From contig JAFAGI010000007.1 of NCBI GenBank assembly GCA_023422835.1, positions 62,001 to 126,000 of the forward strand: a DNA stretch of 64,000 nucleotides. Direction: 5' to 3'. A model generated the notes under the pieces. That model was not told the origin of the DNA. It saw only the letters and a list, made by a program, of their open reading frames with translations, and searched no databases. A program made the position numbers and the translations under genes. The stretch comes from Bacteroidota bacterium (GTDB lineage Bacteria; Bacteroidota; Bacteroidia; Chitinophagales; Chitinophagaceae). Below, piece after piece: positions 9,426-18,516 of the stretch (positions within the stretch are counted from its first letter, which is position 1; each line of letters opens with the position of its first letter).

Positions 9426-9846
9426 TTTGCCACGAGGCACGAAGATTCTTGTGCGCTTAGTGTGTTCTTGGTGAACATAGTGGTAAATAAATCTTCTGAA
9501 ACACAAACACCATAGATTTCATTGTTACGAACACACAAGGTCTTCTTTTTTTAATTTTGCATCTGCTATAATCACATGGAAAATTTATAACCACAGGACC
9601 AAAAGCATTTACACAAGGAACACTATTACGCCAGACACAACACACGAAGAACTATTCTTGCGAACTTAATGTAATATAGGTGTAGATTGTGTTTAAAGAA
9701 TATCTGAAGCAAAGGTCGGATTGTGTATCTCCAAGAGCAGAAGTTGTCAAAAATACTATTTGAGACCTACATAGCGTTTAGAAACTACGAAAGCAGCATA
9801 GTTATTGATAGCATTTTTGAATACCTTTCATAACAAAATACAAATA
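9426..9846. other. Non-coding interval with degenerate inverted sequence
   Basis: No credible gene is seen. The left part (CTTAGTGTGTTCTTGGTGAA at 9457-9476, then AGTGGTAAATAAA) and the right part (AACCACAGGACC, ACACAAGGAACACT around 9589-9628) read as rough inverted counterparts. They are purine/pyrimidine-biased GTG/CAC-rich words of the kind seen in degenerate intergenic repeats. No TAnnTTTG promoter stands out before the lipocalin gene. Confidence 0.4.
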
Positions 9847-10401
9847 ATGAATATGAACAAAAAAATAGCCTTGCTTGCAGGAGGCAGCCTTGCAGCCATT
9901 GCTGCCGGCGCAGCCATTTATTTTAAAACCAGGAGGACTATTCCTAAGAATGCCGTTGCCATAAAACCATTCAACATCCACAAGTACCTCGGCAAATGGT
10001 ATGAGATTGCCAGGATCGATTTTATCCATGAAAGAAACCTCAGCAATACCACTGCTGAATATGCTTTACAAGAAAATGGTATGGTATCGGTGGTGAATAG
10101 TGGTTACAATGAAAAAACGGGAAAATGGGAAAGTGCACAGGGCAAGGCTAAATTCGCCGGTGCAAAAGGTGAAGGCAAACTACAGGTCGCTTTTTTCGGG
10201 CCGCTTTATTCCGGCTACAATGTGATAGATATTGATGATGATTATAAACATGTGCTGGTAGCAGGAGAAACACTGGATTATTTGTGGCTATTATCCAGAG
10301 AGCAAGTTATGCCGGATGAATACAAAAAAAGATTTCTCAACAAGGCACAGTCTGTTGGCTATGATACTTCCAGGCTGAACTGGATTGAACATGATCGGTA
10401 A
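9847..10401 (+). CDS. blc: Blc-type lipocalin, membrane-anchored
   Basis: Bacterial lipocalin, 184 aa from ATG 9847. The lipocalin signature is clear: FNIHKYLGKWYEIARIDF (GxW motif), then NTTAEYALQENG, and later GPLYSGYNVIDIDDDYKHVL and YLWLLSREQ. Instead of the lipobox of E. coli Blc, the N-terminus is a single hydrophobic helix (IALLAGGSLAAIAAGAAIYF) followed by basic residues, suggesting an uncleaved inner-membrane anchor. It probably binds lysophospholipids or fatty acids during envelope stress, as family members do. Solitary unit closed by a shared terminator. Confidence 0.9.
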   Translation: MNMNKKIALLAGGSLAAIAAGAAIYFKTRRTIPKNAVAIKPFNIHKYLGKWYEIARIDFIHERNLSNTTAEYALQENGMVSVVNSGYNEKTGKWESAQGKAKFAGAKGEGKLQVAFFGPLYSGYNVIDIDDDYKHVLVAGETLDYLWLLSREQVMPDEYKKRFLNKAQSVGYDTSRLNWIEHDR

Positions 10402-10420
10402 AGCATTGAATTATCATTAA

Positions 10421-10452
10421 AAAAGCTGTCCTATTTCAAAGAGACAGCTTTT
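10421..10452. terminator. Bidirectional terminator hairpin
   Basis: AAAAGCTGTC (10421-10430) pairs with GACAGCTTTT (10443-10452) around a 12-nt loop, with T/A tracts outside. It sits between the convergent lipocalin and YtxH genes and can serve both. Confidence 0.85.
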
Positions 10453-10474
10453 CTTATTTGAGGTTATCCGCAGA

Positions 10475-10882
10475 TTAAGCGGGATAAACTTTTCCTTCTT
10501 CTGTATCAAGATCATCCAGCTTGCCTTTTACATCTTCAGCTGCTGAGTCTACATGGCTTACGGCAGTATCTACACCATCCTTAACATCTTCAACAAGTTC
10601 TTCGCCTTTCAATTTACCTTTAAAAATCTCCTGCAGATATTTTTCAGCTTCAGCCCAGTTGTCTTTCAGGTATTCTGAACTCTTGGTTTTTAGTTCTGAA
10701 AAATAATCTTTGGCATTTTCTACAGTAGTTTCAGCCTGGCTTTTAAGATCGTTTGCTTTATCTTTTACAGCATTGATCATTTTTTCTTTTTCTTCATCGC
10801 TCAGTGTTGCATACTTCAAAGCTGCTGCACCAGCGGCTGCACCTAAGAGGAAAGTTGCAATATCTTTTGGTTTAACTGACAT
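10475..10882 (-). CDS. YtxH-domain protein
   Basis: 135 aa. N-terminal Gly/Ala-rich hydrophobic helix (IATFLLGAAAGAAALKYA) followed by a long, highly charged amphipathic helix region (EEKEKMINAVKDKANDLKSQ and on), the pattern of YtxH/gas-vesicle-like stress proteins. Probably anchored at the inner membrane; exact role unknown. The upstream region (10945-11051) carries copy A of the dispersed leader repeat in the same orientation. Confidence 0.8.
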   Translation of the reverse strand: MSVKPKDIATFLLGAAAGAAALKYATLSDEEKEKMINAVKDKANDLKSQAETTVENAKDYFSELKTKSSEYLKDNWAEAEKYLQEIFKGKLKGEELVEDVKDGVDTAVSHVDSAAEDVKGKLDDLDTEEGKVYPA

Positions 10883-10944
10883 AGTGTTTAATTTAGTTTT
10901 TAATAATTGTTTACTATTATAAATACAAAGAACATACCAAATTT

Positions 10945-11051
10945 TATGTGTGTATATTTATTCTTTTTCAATTGCCACAACGAATAACGATCTTTTTTTA
11001 GATTGAATACTCATTCCGGTTGGTATAGATGAGTAATTTTATGGCTATTCC
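10945..11051 (-). repeat. Dispersed leader repeat, copy A (upstream of the ytxH-like gene)
   Basis: Read on the minus strand: left arm GGAATAGCC (11043-11051), core with ATCTATACCAACCGGAATGA and GTATTCAATCTAAAAA, right arm GTTATTCG..TGTGG (10975-10988), then A/T-rich tail ending ACACACATAAAA. Left and right arms pair as GAATAGC/GTTATTC with one G-U. The terminal ATG of other copies is ATA here, and the gene start is 63 bp further on. Core matches copy B1 over more than 40 nt. Confidence 0.8.
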
Positions 11052-11132
11052 AGATAAGAATTCCAGCCTGGCAAAGTAAAGATTTCAACCCGGCATTTGC
11101 AGCACGTGTACATGAGGCCGAATAATTGCTTT

Positions 11133-11981
11133 TTATCTACGGGCACAATGATAATCAATCAGGTTATCCAGGGGTTTGTGTACAATCTTTCCCAGCTCCA
11201 GCCCTGCAGCATCGCATAGATTGGCTATCACATCTCTGAACCCGCTGGCAACACTTCCTACAAAATGCACCGGCATATTCCAGGACTCGCTAAACTTATA
11301 AAGATGGTTATGTATAAAATCATTAATGCCGTCTTCAATAATATTTTCTATCATGTAATGGCCACGATTCTCAGCGAGGAACATGGTAAATGAAGCCAGG
11401 TAACGGTTTGCCATAGGTTTGCGGTAAACATTTTCTATGATTTCATTTCTTTCAGTATGGAATTTTTCTTCAAACTTATGTTTCAGATCGGCATCGAAAA
11501 TATCATATAGAAAATGTTGTATTACTTTTTTGCCGAAATAAGAGCCGCTGCCTTCATCACCTAAAATGTAACCAATGCCGAAACGGCTTTTTACGATCTT
11601 TTTGCCGTTGTAATAACAGGAGCTGGAACCCGTGCCTAATATGGAAACTACGCCTTTGCTATCGCCGCATGCAGATACTGCTGCTCCCAGCATATCATTA
11701 GAGACATGCACCTCTGCGTTTGGGAATAGTTTTTTAAAAGTTGCGGTAAGGTTTTTTACATTTTTCAGATCGCCCATTCCTGTGCCGTAAAACCAAATCT
11801 CACCCGGTTGCTTTTTGCCAGACAAAGGTACCACTTCTTTTTGCAGAACATCTTCTACCTCGCTTGTTGAAAGAAAATAAGGGCTGAGACCAATAGTAGT
11901 TGTATAATTTTTCCTTTTATTATCTACAAGGCACCAATCACATTTTGTTGAGCCACTGTCTGCTATTAGTTTTACTGACAT
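11133..11981 (-). CDS. BadF/BadG/BcrA-type ATPase, N-acetylglucosamine kinase-like
   Basis: 282 aa, ASKHA-fold ATPase. Phosphate-1 motif LIADSGSTKCDWCLV at the N-terminus, phosphate-2 region GVVSILGTGSSSCYY, GIGYILGDEGSGSYFG, and a C-terminal adenosine motif (VHFVGSVASGF). This matches the Bacteroidota branch of the BadF/NAGK family, thought to phosphorylate amino sugars such as GlcNAc in cell-wall recycling. Substrate is inferred from the family, not from residues here. Monocistronic; divergent from the S41 protease. Confidence 0.85.
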   Translation of the reverse strand: MSVKLIADSGSTKCDWCLVDNKRKNYTTTIGLSPYFLSTSEVEDVLQKEVVPLSGKKQPGEIWFYGTGMGDLKNVKNLTATFKKLFPNAEVHVSNDMLGAAVSACGDSKGVVSILGTGSSSCYYNGKKIVKSRFGIGYILGDEGSGSYFGKKVIQHFLYDIFDADLKHKFEEKFHTERNEIIENVYRKPMANRYLASFTMFLAENRGHYMIENIIEDGINDFIHNHLYKFSESWNMPVHFVGSVASGFRDVIANLCDAAGLELGKIVHKPLDNLIDYHCARR

Positions 11982-12136
11982 GTAAATTTTTATTTTAGGG
12001 CTTAATAATTATCTAATTTATAATTATTTCTGAATTAAGCAAAAAAATTAATTGTATATTTATTGTCTTAAAATATGTTACTGCTTAAATGCGATTTTTA
12101 TAAGATATTCGCAGAAATTTTCTGCTGATAAAAATA

Positions 12137-13666
12137 ATGAACACACCTAAACTGAAGATATGGCTGCCGCTACTCATAGCTTTGTCTATGATACTGGGTA
12201 TGGCTATCGGCTATAAACTAAAAAAAGATACGACCACCAATACCTTTCTTAAGAATACATCTCCGTCATCATTAAACGAGATTACGCGCATCATTCAAAA
12301 GAATTATGTAGATGATATAGACATAAATTATGTGCGCAATAAAGCAGTATCTTCTTTTCTGAAAGAGCTGGACCCCTACTCTGCTTACCTTACACCTATG
12401 GAGGCACAGGTATTCTCGGAAGAAATGCAGGGCACATTTAAAGGCATAGGTATAGACTATGAAAAAATTGATGATACCATCAATATTTTCAGTATGACCT
12501 CCAAAGGCCCGGCAGAGATAGCGGGTATGAAAGTAGGCGACCACCTGATAAAACTAAATGGTATGGATGTGACCTATACCAACCAGCCTGGTTTTGACTT
12601 CCGTAAGAAGCTACGCGAGCAGATCAGTAAAAGTAATGAATTGTCTTTTACCGTTTCACGCAACCACGAAATACTGGAGATTCCCGTAATTGCTACCATT
12701 GTGCCACTTCCTTCGATAGAAGTAGCCTATAAGATTGATACCTCCATAGCGTTGATCAAGCTCAGCAAGTTTTCAGAAACATCTTACAAGGAATTTATGC
12801 AGCATACAGAAACGCTTGCGGTCAAGGGTATGCAATCATTGATCATTGACCTGCGCGGCAATACGGGCGGGATTATGGAACAGGCATACCAAATAGCCAG
12901 CGAATTTTTTCCTGCTAACCGGCTGATCTTATCTACTAGTGATAAAGATGGCAAAAAAGATTATAAAAGTTTGCGCGACGGCATTTATAAAGACCTGCCG
13001 CTGGCAATGCTGGTAGATGAAGCTACCGCATCTTCTGCTGAGATTTTTGCAGCAGTAATGCAGGACTATGCCCGGGCGCCCATCATTGGCAGGCAGACTT
13101 ACGGGAAAGCGCTGGTACAAAACCTGTTCAGGCTCAGCGATGGCGGAGCAGTGCGCATTTCTGTAGCCAGGTACTTCACGCCTTTGGGCAGAAATATTCA
13201 GAAGCAGTTTGGCAACGTTAATGATTCCTCCCAGCAAAAGAAAGAATTTGTAAATAAAGCCGGGCAAAAGCTTTATTCGCACGATGCCATTCGTCCGGAC
13301 AGGTTTATAGCATTTGATACACTGCATTTTCCGGAGCAGGTGCGCAATTTTTATGTGAACGGTTCACTGAACAAGTTTGTATACAAATATTATATTGCCA
13401 ACGCTGAAAACTTGCACCGGTACACTTCACCGCATGACTTCTGTAAAAGATTCCAGACATCTGACAATGACTGGAAAAATATAGAGTTGTATGCATTGAA
13501 CAAGGGTTATGATATTTCATCGCTGGCTCCTGTTGCCAGACAGGAACTGCTGGATATGTTCAAGGCTTTTTTAGGCAGACAATTGTGGCGCAATGAGGGC
13601 TATTTCATTATCAGCAACTATACCAATGCTACGGTAAAAGCAGCCGTAGCTGAGTTAAAGAAATGA
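12137..13666 (+). CDS. S41-family C-terminal processing peptidase
   Basis: 509 aa exported serine protease. N-terminal signal anchor (IWLPLLIALSMILGMAIGY), PDZ domain (about residues 95-180, with GIGIDYE and KVGDHLIKLNG), then the protease core. Catalytic Ser is in TASSAEIFAA (Ser299, possibly Ser300) and the general-base Lys is Lys324 in TYGKALVQ, the Ser/Lys dyad of CtpA/Tsp enzymes. The C-terminal ~100 residues are an extra helical region. Probably trims periplasmic or outer-membrane proteins. Genetic context gives no substrate. Confidence 0.93.
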   Translation: MNTPKLKIWLPLLIALSMILGMAIGYKLKKDTTTNTFLKNTSPSSLNEITRIIQKNYVDDIDINYVRNKAVSSFLKELDPYSAYLTPMEAQVFSEEMQGTFKGIGIDYEKIDDTINIFSMTSKGPAEIAGMKVGDHLIKLNGMDVTYTNQPGFDFRKKLREQISKSNELSFTVSRNHEILEIPVIATIVPLPSIEVAYKIDTSIALIKLSKFSETSYKEFMQHTETLAVKGMQSLIIDLRGNTGGIMEQAYQIASEFFPANRLILSTSDKDGKKDYKSLRDGIYKDLPLAMLVDEATASSAEIFAAVMQDYARAPIIGRQTYGKALVQNLFRLSDGGAVRISVARYFTPLGRNIQKQFGNVNDSSQQKKEFVNKAGQKLYSHDAIRPDRFIAFDTLHFPEQVRNFYVNGSLNKFVYKYYIANAENLHRYTSPHDFCKRFQTSDNDWKNIELYALNKGYDISSLAPVARQELLDMFKAFLGRQLWRNEGYFIISNYTNATVKAAVAELKK

Positions 13667-13701
13667 TATATATGGGTTCTTAAAAAAAGCTTTACTTTTT
13701 T

Positions 13702-13732
13702 TTTGGAAAGAATTAAAATGCTTTTATATTTG
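13702..13732 (+). promoter_or_regulatory. Promoter of tRNA-Asn
   Basis: TTTG (13702-13705), 19-nt spacer, TATATTTG (13725-13732): both elements match the Bacteroidota housekeeping consensus, ending 14 nt before the mature tRNA. Confidence 0.8.
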
Positions 13733-13746
13733 CACTCCCAAAGCAT

Positions 13747-13820
13747 TCCTCAGTAGCTCAGTTGGTTAGAGCATCTGACTGTTAATCAGAGGGTCACTGG
13801 TTCAAGTCCAGTCTGAGGAG
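13747..13820 (+). tRNA. tRNA-Asn (anticodon GTT)
   Basis: Complete cloverleaf of 74 nt: acceptor TCCTCAG/CTGAGGA with discriminator G, D-arm GCTC..GAGC, anticodon arm TCTGA-CTGTTAA-TCAGA with anticodon GTT, T-arm ACTGG-TTCAAGT-CCAGT. CCA is not encoded. Confidence 0.97.
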
Positions 13821-13827
13821 CAACATG

Positions 13828-13859
13828 AAAGCCTTGTAAACACTACGTTTCAGGGCTTT
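13828..13859 (+). terminator. Terminator of tRNA-Asn
   Basis: AAAGCCTTG pairs with CAGGGCTTT (one G-U), extended inside by AAAC/GTTT, followed by TTTTTT. Confidence 0.85.
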
Positions 13860-13861
13860 TT

Positions 13862-14211
13862 TGTTTATCAGGCGTTTATGCATTTTAAAAATTTGCCCCT
13901 CAAAATTCATTTTCTCTTATTTTTAGTGAAAAGTATTAAAAATTCAATTAACCTGCTCATCAGCTCTTCGTGATTTGTAATCACGGAGCAGTATCGGGAG
14001 AGTTCAATCTCCGGATAGCTTATTCGACATTGCAAATGTGGAATAGCAGGACAATATGTCGATGCCCCACACTGGCGCAAGCGTCCGCTTGTGGCCGCAA
14101 TGATTTCAAATTCGGGATAGGTATTTACATAATAAAGTACAGCCACTGGAAAAAACGTAATAGTACCGGATTTAGAGAATCAGCCTGTAAAATTCAACTG
14201 ATCTTATTATC
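13862..14211. other. Non-coding interval between tRNA-Asn and aspS
   Basis: About 350 bp without a convincing gene. A 79-codon frame on the minus strand (13907-14146) has Cys-rich content unlike any family I know and is probably chance. The notable feature is an imperfect palindrome GCGCAAGCGTCCGCTTGTG near 14074-14092 inside a GC-richer patch, which could be a remnant of a dispersed repeat. Confidence 0.35.
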
Positions 14212-16032
14212 TTATTTCAAAGATAATCTCAATTCATCTAATTGTTTGCTGTCTATAGATGCTGGTGCGTCTATCATGACGTCGCGTCCACTGTTGTTCT
14301 TGGGGAAAGCGATAAAGTCGCGGATGCTTTCGCTTCCGCCAAGGATAGCACAAAGCCTGTCGAAGCCGAAAGCAATACCGCCATGTGGCGGTGCACCATA
14401 TTCAAAAGCTCGCAGCAGGAAGCCGAACTTTTCGTTGGCTTCTTCCCTGCTCATGCCCAGCGCATCAAACATTTTTGATTGTAACTCTTTCTGGTAAATT
14501 CTTATGGATCCGCCGCCGATCTCATTGCCGTTGAGCACCATGTCGTAGGCATTAGCCTTGATGTTGGCATAAGGATGCTCAAGGTATTTTTCCGGGTCGG
14601 CAATCGCAGGATCATTGCTGATCATAGTTTCAATATCTGATGGCTTGGGAGATGTAAACGGATGGTGGCGCGCTACCCAGCGGTTGTCTTCTTCATTGTA
14701 TTCAAACAACGGGAAATCCAGTACCCACAATAGTTTGAACTCATCATCTTTTCTCAGGCCCAGGCGCCTGCCCATTTCCAGGCGCAGTTCGCTCATAGCT
14801 TTACGGGTACGCTCTTCCCTGCCGGCAAGTATTAAAATAAGATCGCCGGCTTTAGCCTCCGCCACATTGGCTATTAGCCGAAGCTTATCTTCTGTGAAAA
14901 ATTTATCAACGCTGCTCTTTAAAGAGCCGTCTGCATTGTACCGGATATTTACCATCCCCATCATACCGATCTGCGGCCGTTTTACCCATTCTGTAAGTTC
15001 GTCCAATTGTTTACGGCTATATTCAGCTGCACCCGGCACGGCAATAGCCAGAACCGTTTCAGCATCATTGAAAACCTTGAAATCCGTTCCCGCAATCGTG
15101 CCGCTGTCTCCCTGTTTAGCAGGAAATACATAGTGTGGGAATTTCAGGTTGGCCAGCTTCATGCCGAAACGTATATCCGGTTTATCGTTGCCGTAATGCC
15201 ACATAGCATCTTCCCAGGTCATTTTCTGCACCTGCTCGTTGTAGTCAATATTTTTTACATCTTTAAAGATCCGTTTTACCAGCCCTTCAAACATGGTGAG
15301 CACATCTTCCTGCTCCACGAAAGATATTTCGCAATCGATCTGTGTAAACTCCGGTTGGCGGTCTGCGCGCAGGTCTTCGTCCCTGAAGCATTTCACGATC
15401 TGGTAATACCTGTCGTAGCCGCTTACCATCAGCAATTGCTTGAATGTTTGCGGCGATTGAGGCAGTGCATAGAACTGTCCTTCATTCATCCTTGACGGCA
15501 CTACAAAATCGCGTGCGCCTTCGGGCGTGGACTTTATAAGGAAAGGTGTTTCTATATCCATAAATCCCTGTTCATGCAGGTAATTGCGCGTACTTCTTCC
15601 AACAGCATAGCGCAGTTCCAGGTTTTTCTTTACAGCATTTCTGCGCAGGTCCAGGTAGCGGTATTTCATACGCAGGTCATCGCCGCCGTCGGTATCGTCC
15701 TGTATGGTAAAGGGCGGCACTGCCGATTTGTTTAAAATTGTGAAAGAATCTACCAGCACCTCGATATCTCCTGTAGGAATATTTTTATTTTTATTGCTGC
15801 GCTCTGCAACTTTACCTTTTATCTGTAACACAAATTCGCGGCCTAAAGGCCTTGAGTCTAAGGTTGCTGTAAGTTCTTCGCCGAATAATAATTGTGTAAT
15901 GCCATACCTGTCGCGCAGGTCTATGAAAGTAATGCTCCCGAATTTGCGTATGGTCTGCACCCATCCGGCCAGAACAATGTCTTTATCAACTTCTGAAATT
16001 CTTAATTCACCACAATTGTGTGTACGATACAT
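14212..16032 (-). CDS. aspS: Aspartyl-tRNA synthetase
   Basis: Class IIb synthetase charging tRNA-Asp, 606 aa from ATG 16032 ([20 protein letters not shown]); an in-frame extension of 52 codons upstream is A/T-rich and unlike the family. OB-fold anticodon domain at the N-terminus ([25 protein letters not shown] cut by family pattern), motif 2 [18 protein letters not shown], bacterial GAD insertion domain in the middle, and motif 3 [13 protein letters not shown] near the C-terminus. Full length for a bacterial-type AspRS. Monocistronic. Confidence 0.97.
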   Translation of the reverse strand: MYRTHNCGELRISEVDKDIVLAGWVQTIRKFGSITFIDLRDRYGITQLLFGEELTATLDSRPLGREFVLQIKGKVAERSNKNKNIPTGDIEVLVDSFTILNKSAVPPFTIQDDTDGGDDLRMKYRYLDLRRNAVKKNLELRYAVGRSTRNYLHEQGFMDIETPFLIKSTPEGARDFVVPSRMNEGQFYALPQSPQTFKQLLMVSGYDRYYQIVKCFRDEDLRADRQPEFTQIDCEISFVEQEDVLTMFEGLVKRIFKDVKNIDYNEQVQKMTWEDAMWHYGNDKPDIRFGMKLANLKFPHYVFPAKQGDSGTIAGTDFKVFNDAETVLAIAVPGAAEYSRKQLDELTEWVKRPQIGMMGMVNIRYNADGSLKSSVDKFFTEDKLRLIANVAEAKAGDLILILAGREERTRKAMSELRLEMGRRLGLRKDDEFKLLWVLDFPLFEYNEEDNRWVARHHPFTSPKPSDIETMISNDPAIADPEKYLEHPYANIKANAYDMVLNGNEIGGGSIRIYQKELQSKMFDALGMSREEANEKFGFLLRAFEYGAPPHGGIAFGFDRLCAILGGSESIRDFIAFPKNNSGRDVMIDAPASIDSKQLDELRLSLK

Positions 16033-16232
16033 CTGTAAATATTTAGTGTGGCAAATATAGAATTTATTAGCCGGTTTTTCAGATGCTGCGGGTATAATAT
16101 ACTTATGAAATGTGCATAAAATTTTTCGAGTTAATTTTACCAAACACAATGAAAATTTTATAGCAAATTCCATGCTGTTGTTTAGCACAATTATTGTATC
16201 AACAATTAAAATTTAAATCTAAATTATACAAC

Positions 16233-16598
16233 ATGCTACAACCTATTGCAAATGCTCCCGAAAATATAGTTGCCTACCAGGCTATAGGAGAAGTGACTAA
16301 AGAAGATTTTGACAGAGTAATGCGCGAGGCAGATGAAAAGATTGCCAAATATGACGAGCTCAATTACCTGCTGAAGCTGGACACACCCATTAAAAACTTT
16401 ACCTTCAGCGCCTGGATGAATGATGCCTGGTTCGGTATCAAAAACCTGACGAAATGGAACCGCTGCGCCATTGTGACGGACAAAGAAAGCATTCAGAAAT
16501 TCACGGAAATTTTCAGTAAAGTAATGGTCGGCGAGTTTCGCGGTTATGACCCCGAAAAACTCCAGGAAGCTATGGAATGGGTGTCGAAGGGAGCCTAA
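16233..16598 (+). CDS. SpoIIAA-like (STAS-related) protein
   Basis: 121 aa from ATG 16233. Resembles the SpoIIAA-like family (PF11964): IVAYQAIGEVTKEDFDRVMRE, LNYLLKLD, KWNRCAIVTDKESIQKFTEI, and a C-terminal EAMEWVSKG helix. Soluble, no signal peptide. Family members fold like anti-sigma-factor antagonists, but their role is generally unknown. The upstream TTG at 16194 would give a longer form that is not supported by the family pattern. Confidence 0.78.
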   Translation: MLQPIANAPENIVAYQAIGEVTKEDFDRVMREADEKIAKYDELNYLLKLDTPIKNFTFSAWMNDAWFGIKNLTKWNRCAIVTDKESIQKFTEIFSKVMVGEFRGYDPEKLQEAMEWVSKGA

Positions 16599-17138
16599 TG
16601 CTTATACCACACATTCTTCCTAATAACGCTCCTATTTATTGGTATGAGTAAGCGATTTCACGTTTATCTTAACAGGGTTATTGTTGTTCATTCCTGATAC
16701 TAATATTACGACCGCGAGGAAAATAAATTACCGGGTAAAATTGGAGGCTTTCCGTGAGAAGGCTTCTTTGGTTTTTAACAACCCTAATACAAGTCTTTTC
16801 AAAATCAATATGCAAGTTTTGGCTAGCCTGCACACCCTTATTCTTACACAAAGTAATAAAGTAAGGAAATTGGGAACCATTATCAGTATATGCAGAAGTT
16901 TGTGCAAATGTGAAAACATCAGCGATGTATATAAACGTTAGAGCTATTATGCTTACATAACCTGTTACACAACTGTTGCCGGAAAAGCCGGATAAGGATT
17001 ACCAGCTTTAGTGCGCGGTAGTTTGGTCAAAAAATTTACAGTCTACTTTCACTAAAGCTAATTAATATAGGCTAAATTGATTTTTTAAAAACTTGCCCTA
17101 TGGCAAGAAATTATAAGATCTGTTAGTGCGTTTAATAC
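16599..17138. other. Decayed or non-coding interval
   Basis: No intact gene. On the minus strand one frame is open from about 16990 to the TAA at 16678-16680. It reads VSIIALTFIYIADVFTFAQ (signal-peptide-like), then TSAYTDNGSQFPYFITLC, and has no usable start codon, so it may be the eroded 5' part of a secreted-protein gene. The rest carries no recognisable feature. The interval leads into the AraC pseudogene. Confidence 0.35.
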
Positions 17139-17412
17139 AACGGAAGCCAAATTGAAAGACTATTTAAAGAACAAATTGGCGTTACTCCCCGGCACTTCAT
17201 CAAAACCGAATGATTCCAGAAAGGGATTCAGCAGATAGCTGCCAACACTACATCTCACCGAAATAGCCTATAGTTTACAGTATGTAGACAAGTCACATTT
17301 CATACGCCACGTAAGGCAGCTATCGGTTTATCACCAAAGCACCTTCAAAAGAAATAGCAAAAACTGCAATAAACATTATTCTTTGATTTTGTCTGAACTG
17401 TCCAATTTATAA
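17139..17412 (+). pseudogene. AraC-family regulator, degraded C-terminal HTH remnant
   Basis: Translation gives GSQIERLFKEQIGVTPRHFI, an in-frame TGA (17211-17213), FQKGIQQIAANT, and then, after a one-base frame change near 17246-17250, LHLTEIAYSLQYVDKSHFIR and HVRQLSVYHQSTFKR. These are the two helix-turn-helix units of an AraC/XylS DNA-binding domain in the right order and spacing. At least one nonsense and one frameshift mutation are present, and the N-terminal effector domain is not found upstream. Confidence 0.8.
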
Positions 17413-17475
17413 ACTTCTGCTTTGATTAATTTTGATCGTTTAAAATACATCAAAGAAGAACCTAAACATTACATT

Positions 17476-17829
17476 ATGAAAGAATTTGTATTACTATTCC
17501 GTATGGATATTACTTCCAAAGATGCGCAGCCTTCTGAAGAACAAATGAAAATCTATATGGATCAATGGACTCTTTGGATCGGCAGCATTTCAGACAAGGG
17601 CCGGCTTGCAGAAGGCGGCAACCATTTTGCAAAACAGGGACGGGTATTAATGCCAGGCAACAAAGTAATAGAGTCGCCGCACATAGCTGATAATAATTCA
17701 GTTGCAGGCTACCTGATCATTTTAGCCGATAATATGGAGGAAGCAACTGAGATTGCTAAAAAGTGCCCCATCTTACACGGGCATAATACAAGCGTTGAAA
17801 TACGCGAGACTGCTATGCCCGGCAAATAA
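17476..17829 (+). CDS. YCII-related (YciI-like) protein
   Basis: 117 aa from ATG 17476. Starts MKEFVLLFRMD, continues with QMKIYMDQWTLWIGSISDKG, LAEGGNHFAKQGRVL, and ends with YLIILADNMEEATEIAKKCP and an HNTSVEIRE strand: the dimeric ferredoxin-like YCII fold seen in many Bacteroidota, often beside ECF sigma factors. No such sigma gene is present here; a MarR gene follows 80 bp downstream. Enzymatic role unknown. Confidence 0.85.
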   Translation: MKEFVLLFRMDITSKDAQPSEEQMKIYMDQWTLWIGSISDKGRLAEGGNHFAKQGRVLMPGNKVIESPHIADNNSVAGYLIILADNMEEATEIAKKCPILHGHNTSVEIRETAMPGK

Positions 17830-17909
17830 AAAATACAGTAAGCATAAAATAGCCTTACATTCCTTCCCTACATTTTTTTTTGAAAGTAACATAATTAGAT
17901 ACTAAGATA

Positions 17910-18371
17910 ATGACAAAGAGAAAATTGGCTGTATCTATAAACAGGCTGAGCCAGCAATATGCTTATACATCCATCCAGATGCACGAAGCTATTGCCCGCA
18001 AAGCAGGCTTTACAGGCACAGACCATAAATACCTTGGATTCCTGATTCAAAAAGGGCCAATGACGGCCGGCGAACTTTCTGTCTTGACAGGCCTTACAAC
18101 CGGTGCAGTAACCGGGTTGATAGACCGGTTTGAAAAAAAGAAACTGGTAAAAAGAGCGTTTGATAAAGATGACAGGCGAAAAATTATTATAATACCCGAT
18201 ACTGATAAAATAACCGCGCTGCTTGAACCATTTTATAAGGACTTCCGTGACAATACCCATCAATTCTTTGAATCATTTTCTGCAGCAGACCTGCAAACCC
18301 TGGAAAAATATTTCCAGGGCTCGATGGAAATTATGAAAAAGAATACAGAAAGCATAAACCAAAAAAAATAG
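17910..18371 (+). CDS. MarR-family transcriptional regulator
   Basis: 153 aa winged-helix regulator. Recognition region MTAGELSVLTGLTTGAVTGL followed by the wing KRAFDKDDRRKIIII; helical dimerisation segments at both ends. The gene 8 bp downstream (a broken rifamycin ADP-ribosyltransferase) was probably its original target, since MarR/arr or MarR/efflux pairs are common; now the regulator appears orphaned. Confidence 0.9.
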   Translation: MTKRKLAVSINRLSQQYAYTSIQMHEAIARKAGFTGTDHKYLGFLIQKGPMTAGELSVLTGLTTGAVTGLIDRFEKKKLVKRAFDKDDRRKIIIIPDTDKITALLEPFYKDFRDNTHQFFESFSAADLQTLEKYFQGSMEIMKKNTESINQKK

Positions 18372-18379
18372 CATTATCT

Positions 18380-18516
18380 ATGCAACAACTAACGGAAGCG
18401 AACGCAACCTCTCATATCGCAACGCCGTTTGCGCAAATATATTTTCACGGTACAAAGGCAGACCTGGAAAAAGGCGATCTGATTAAAGTTGGTTTTCAGT
18501 CTAATTACTATAGCTA
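18380..18516 (+). pseudogene. arr: Rifampin ADP-ribosyltransferase, 5' fragment
   Basis: The first ~46 codons (ATPFAQIYFHGTKADLEKGD, LIKVGFQSNY) match the N-terminus of Arr enzymes, which inactivate rifamycins by ADP-ribosylation and are normally ~135-140 aa. After about 18516 the similarity stops and sequence of another gene begins, so the catalytic half is missing. The original reading frame runs on to a stop at 18589 through unrelated sequence. Confidence 0.75.

Noticed and set aside
13907..14146. 79-codon minus-strand frame beside tRNA-Asn
   Set aside because: Composition (Cys-rich, no recognisable motif) and overlap with a palindromic patch fit chance; no start or operon context supports it.
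16033..16188. 52-codon N-terminal extension of aspS
   Set aside because: The extension is A/T-rich, unlike the family; ATG 16032 starts the conserved [10 protein letters not shown].
16728..16919. TDNGSQF in a minus-strand frame, resembling an integrase (rve) motif
   Set aside because: Nothing else of an integrase core is present around it; a short chance match is more likely than an IS remnant.
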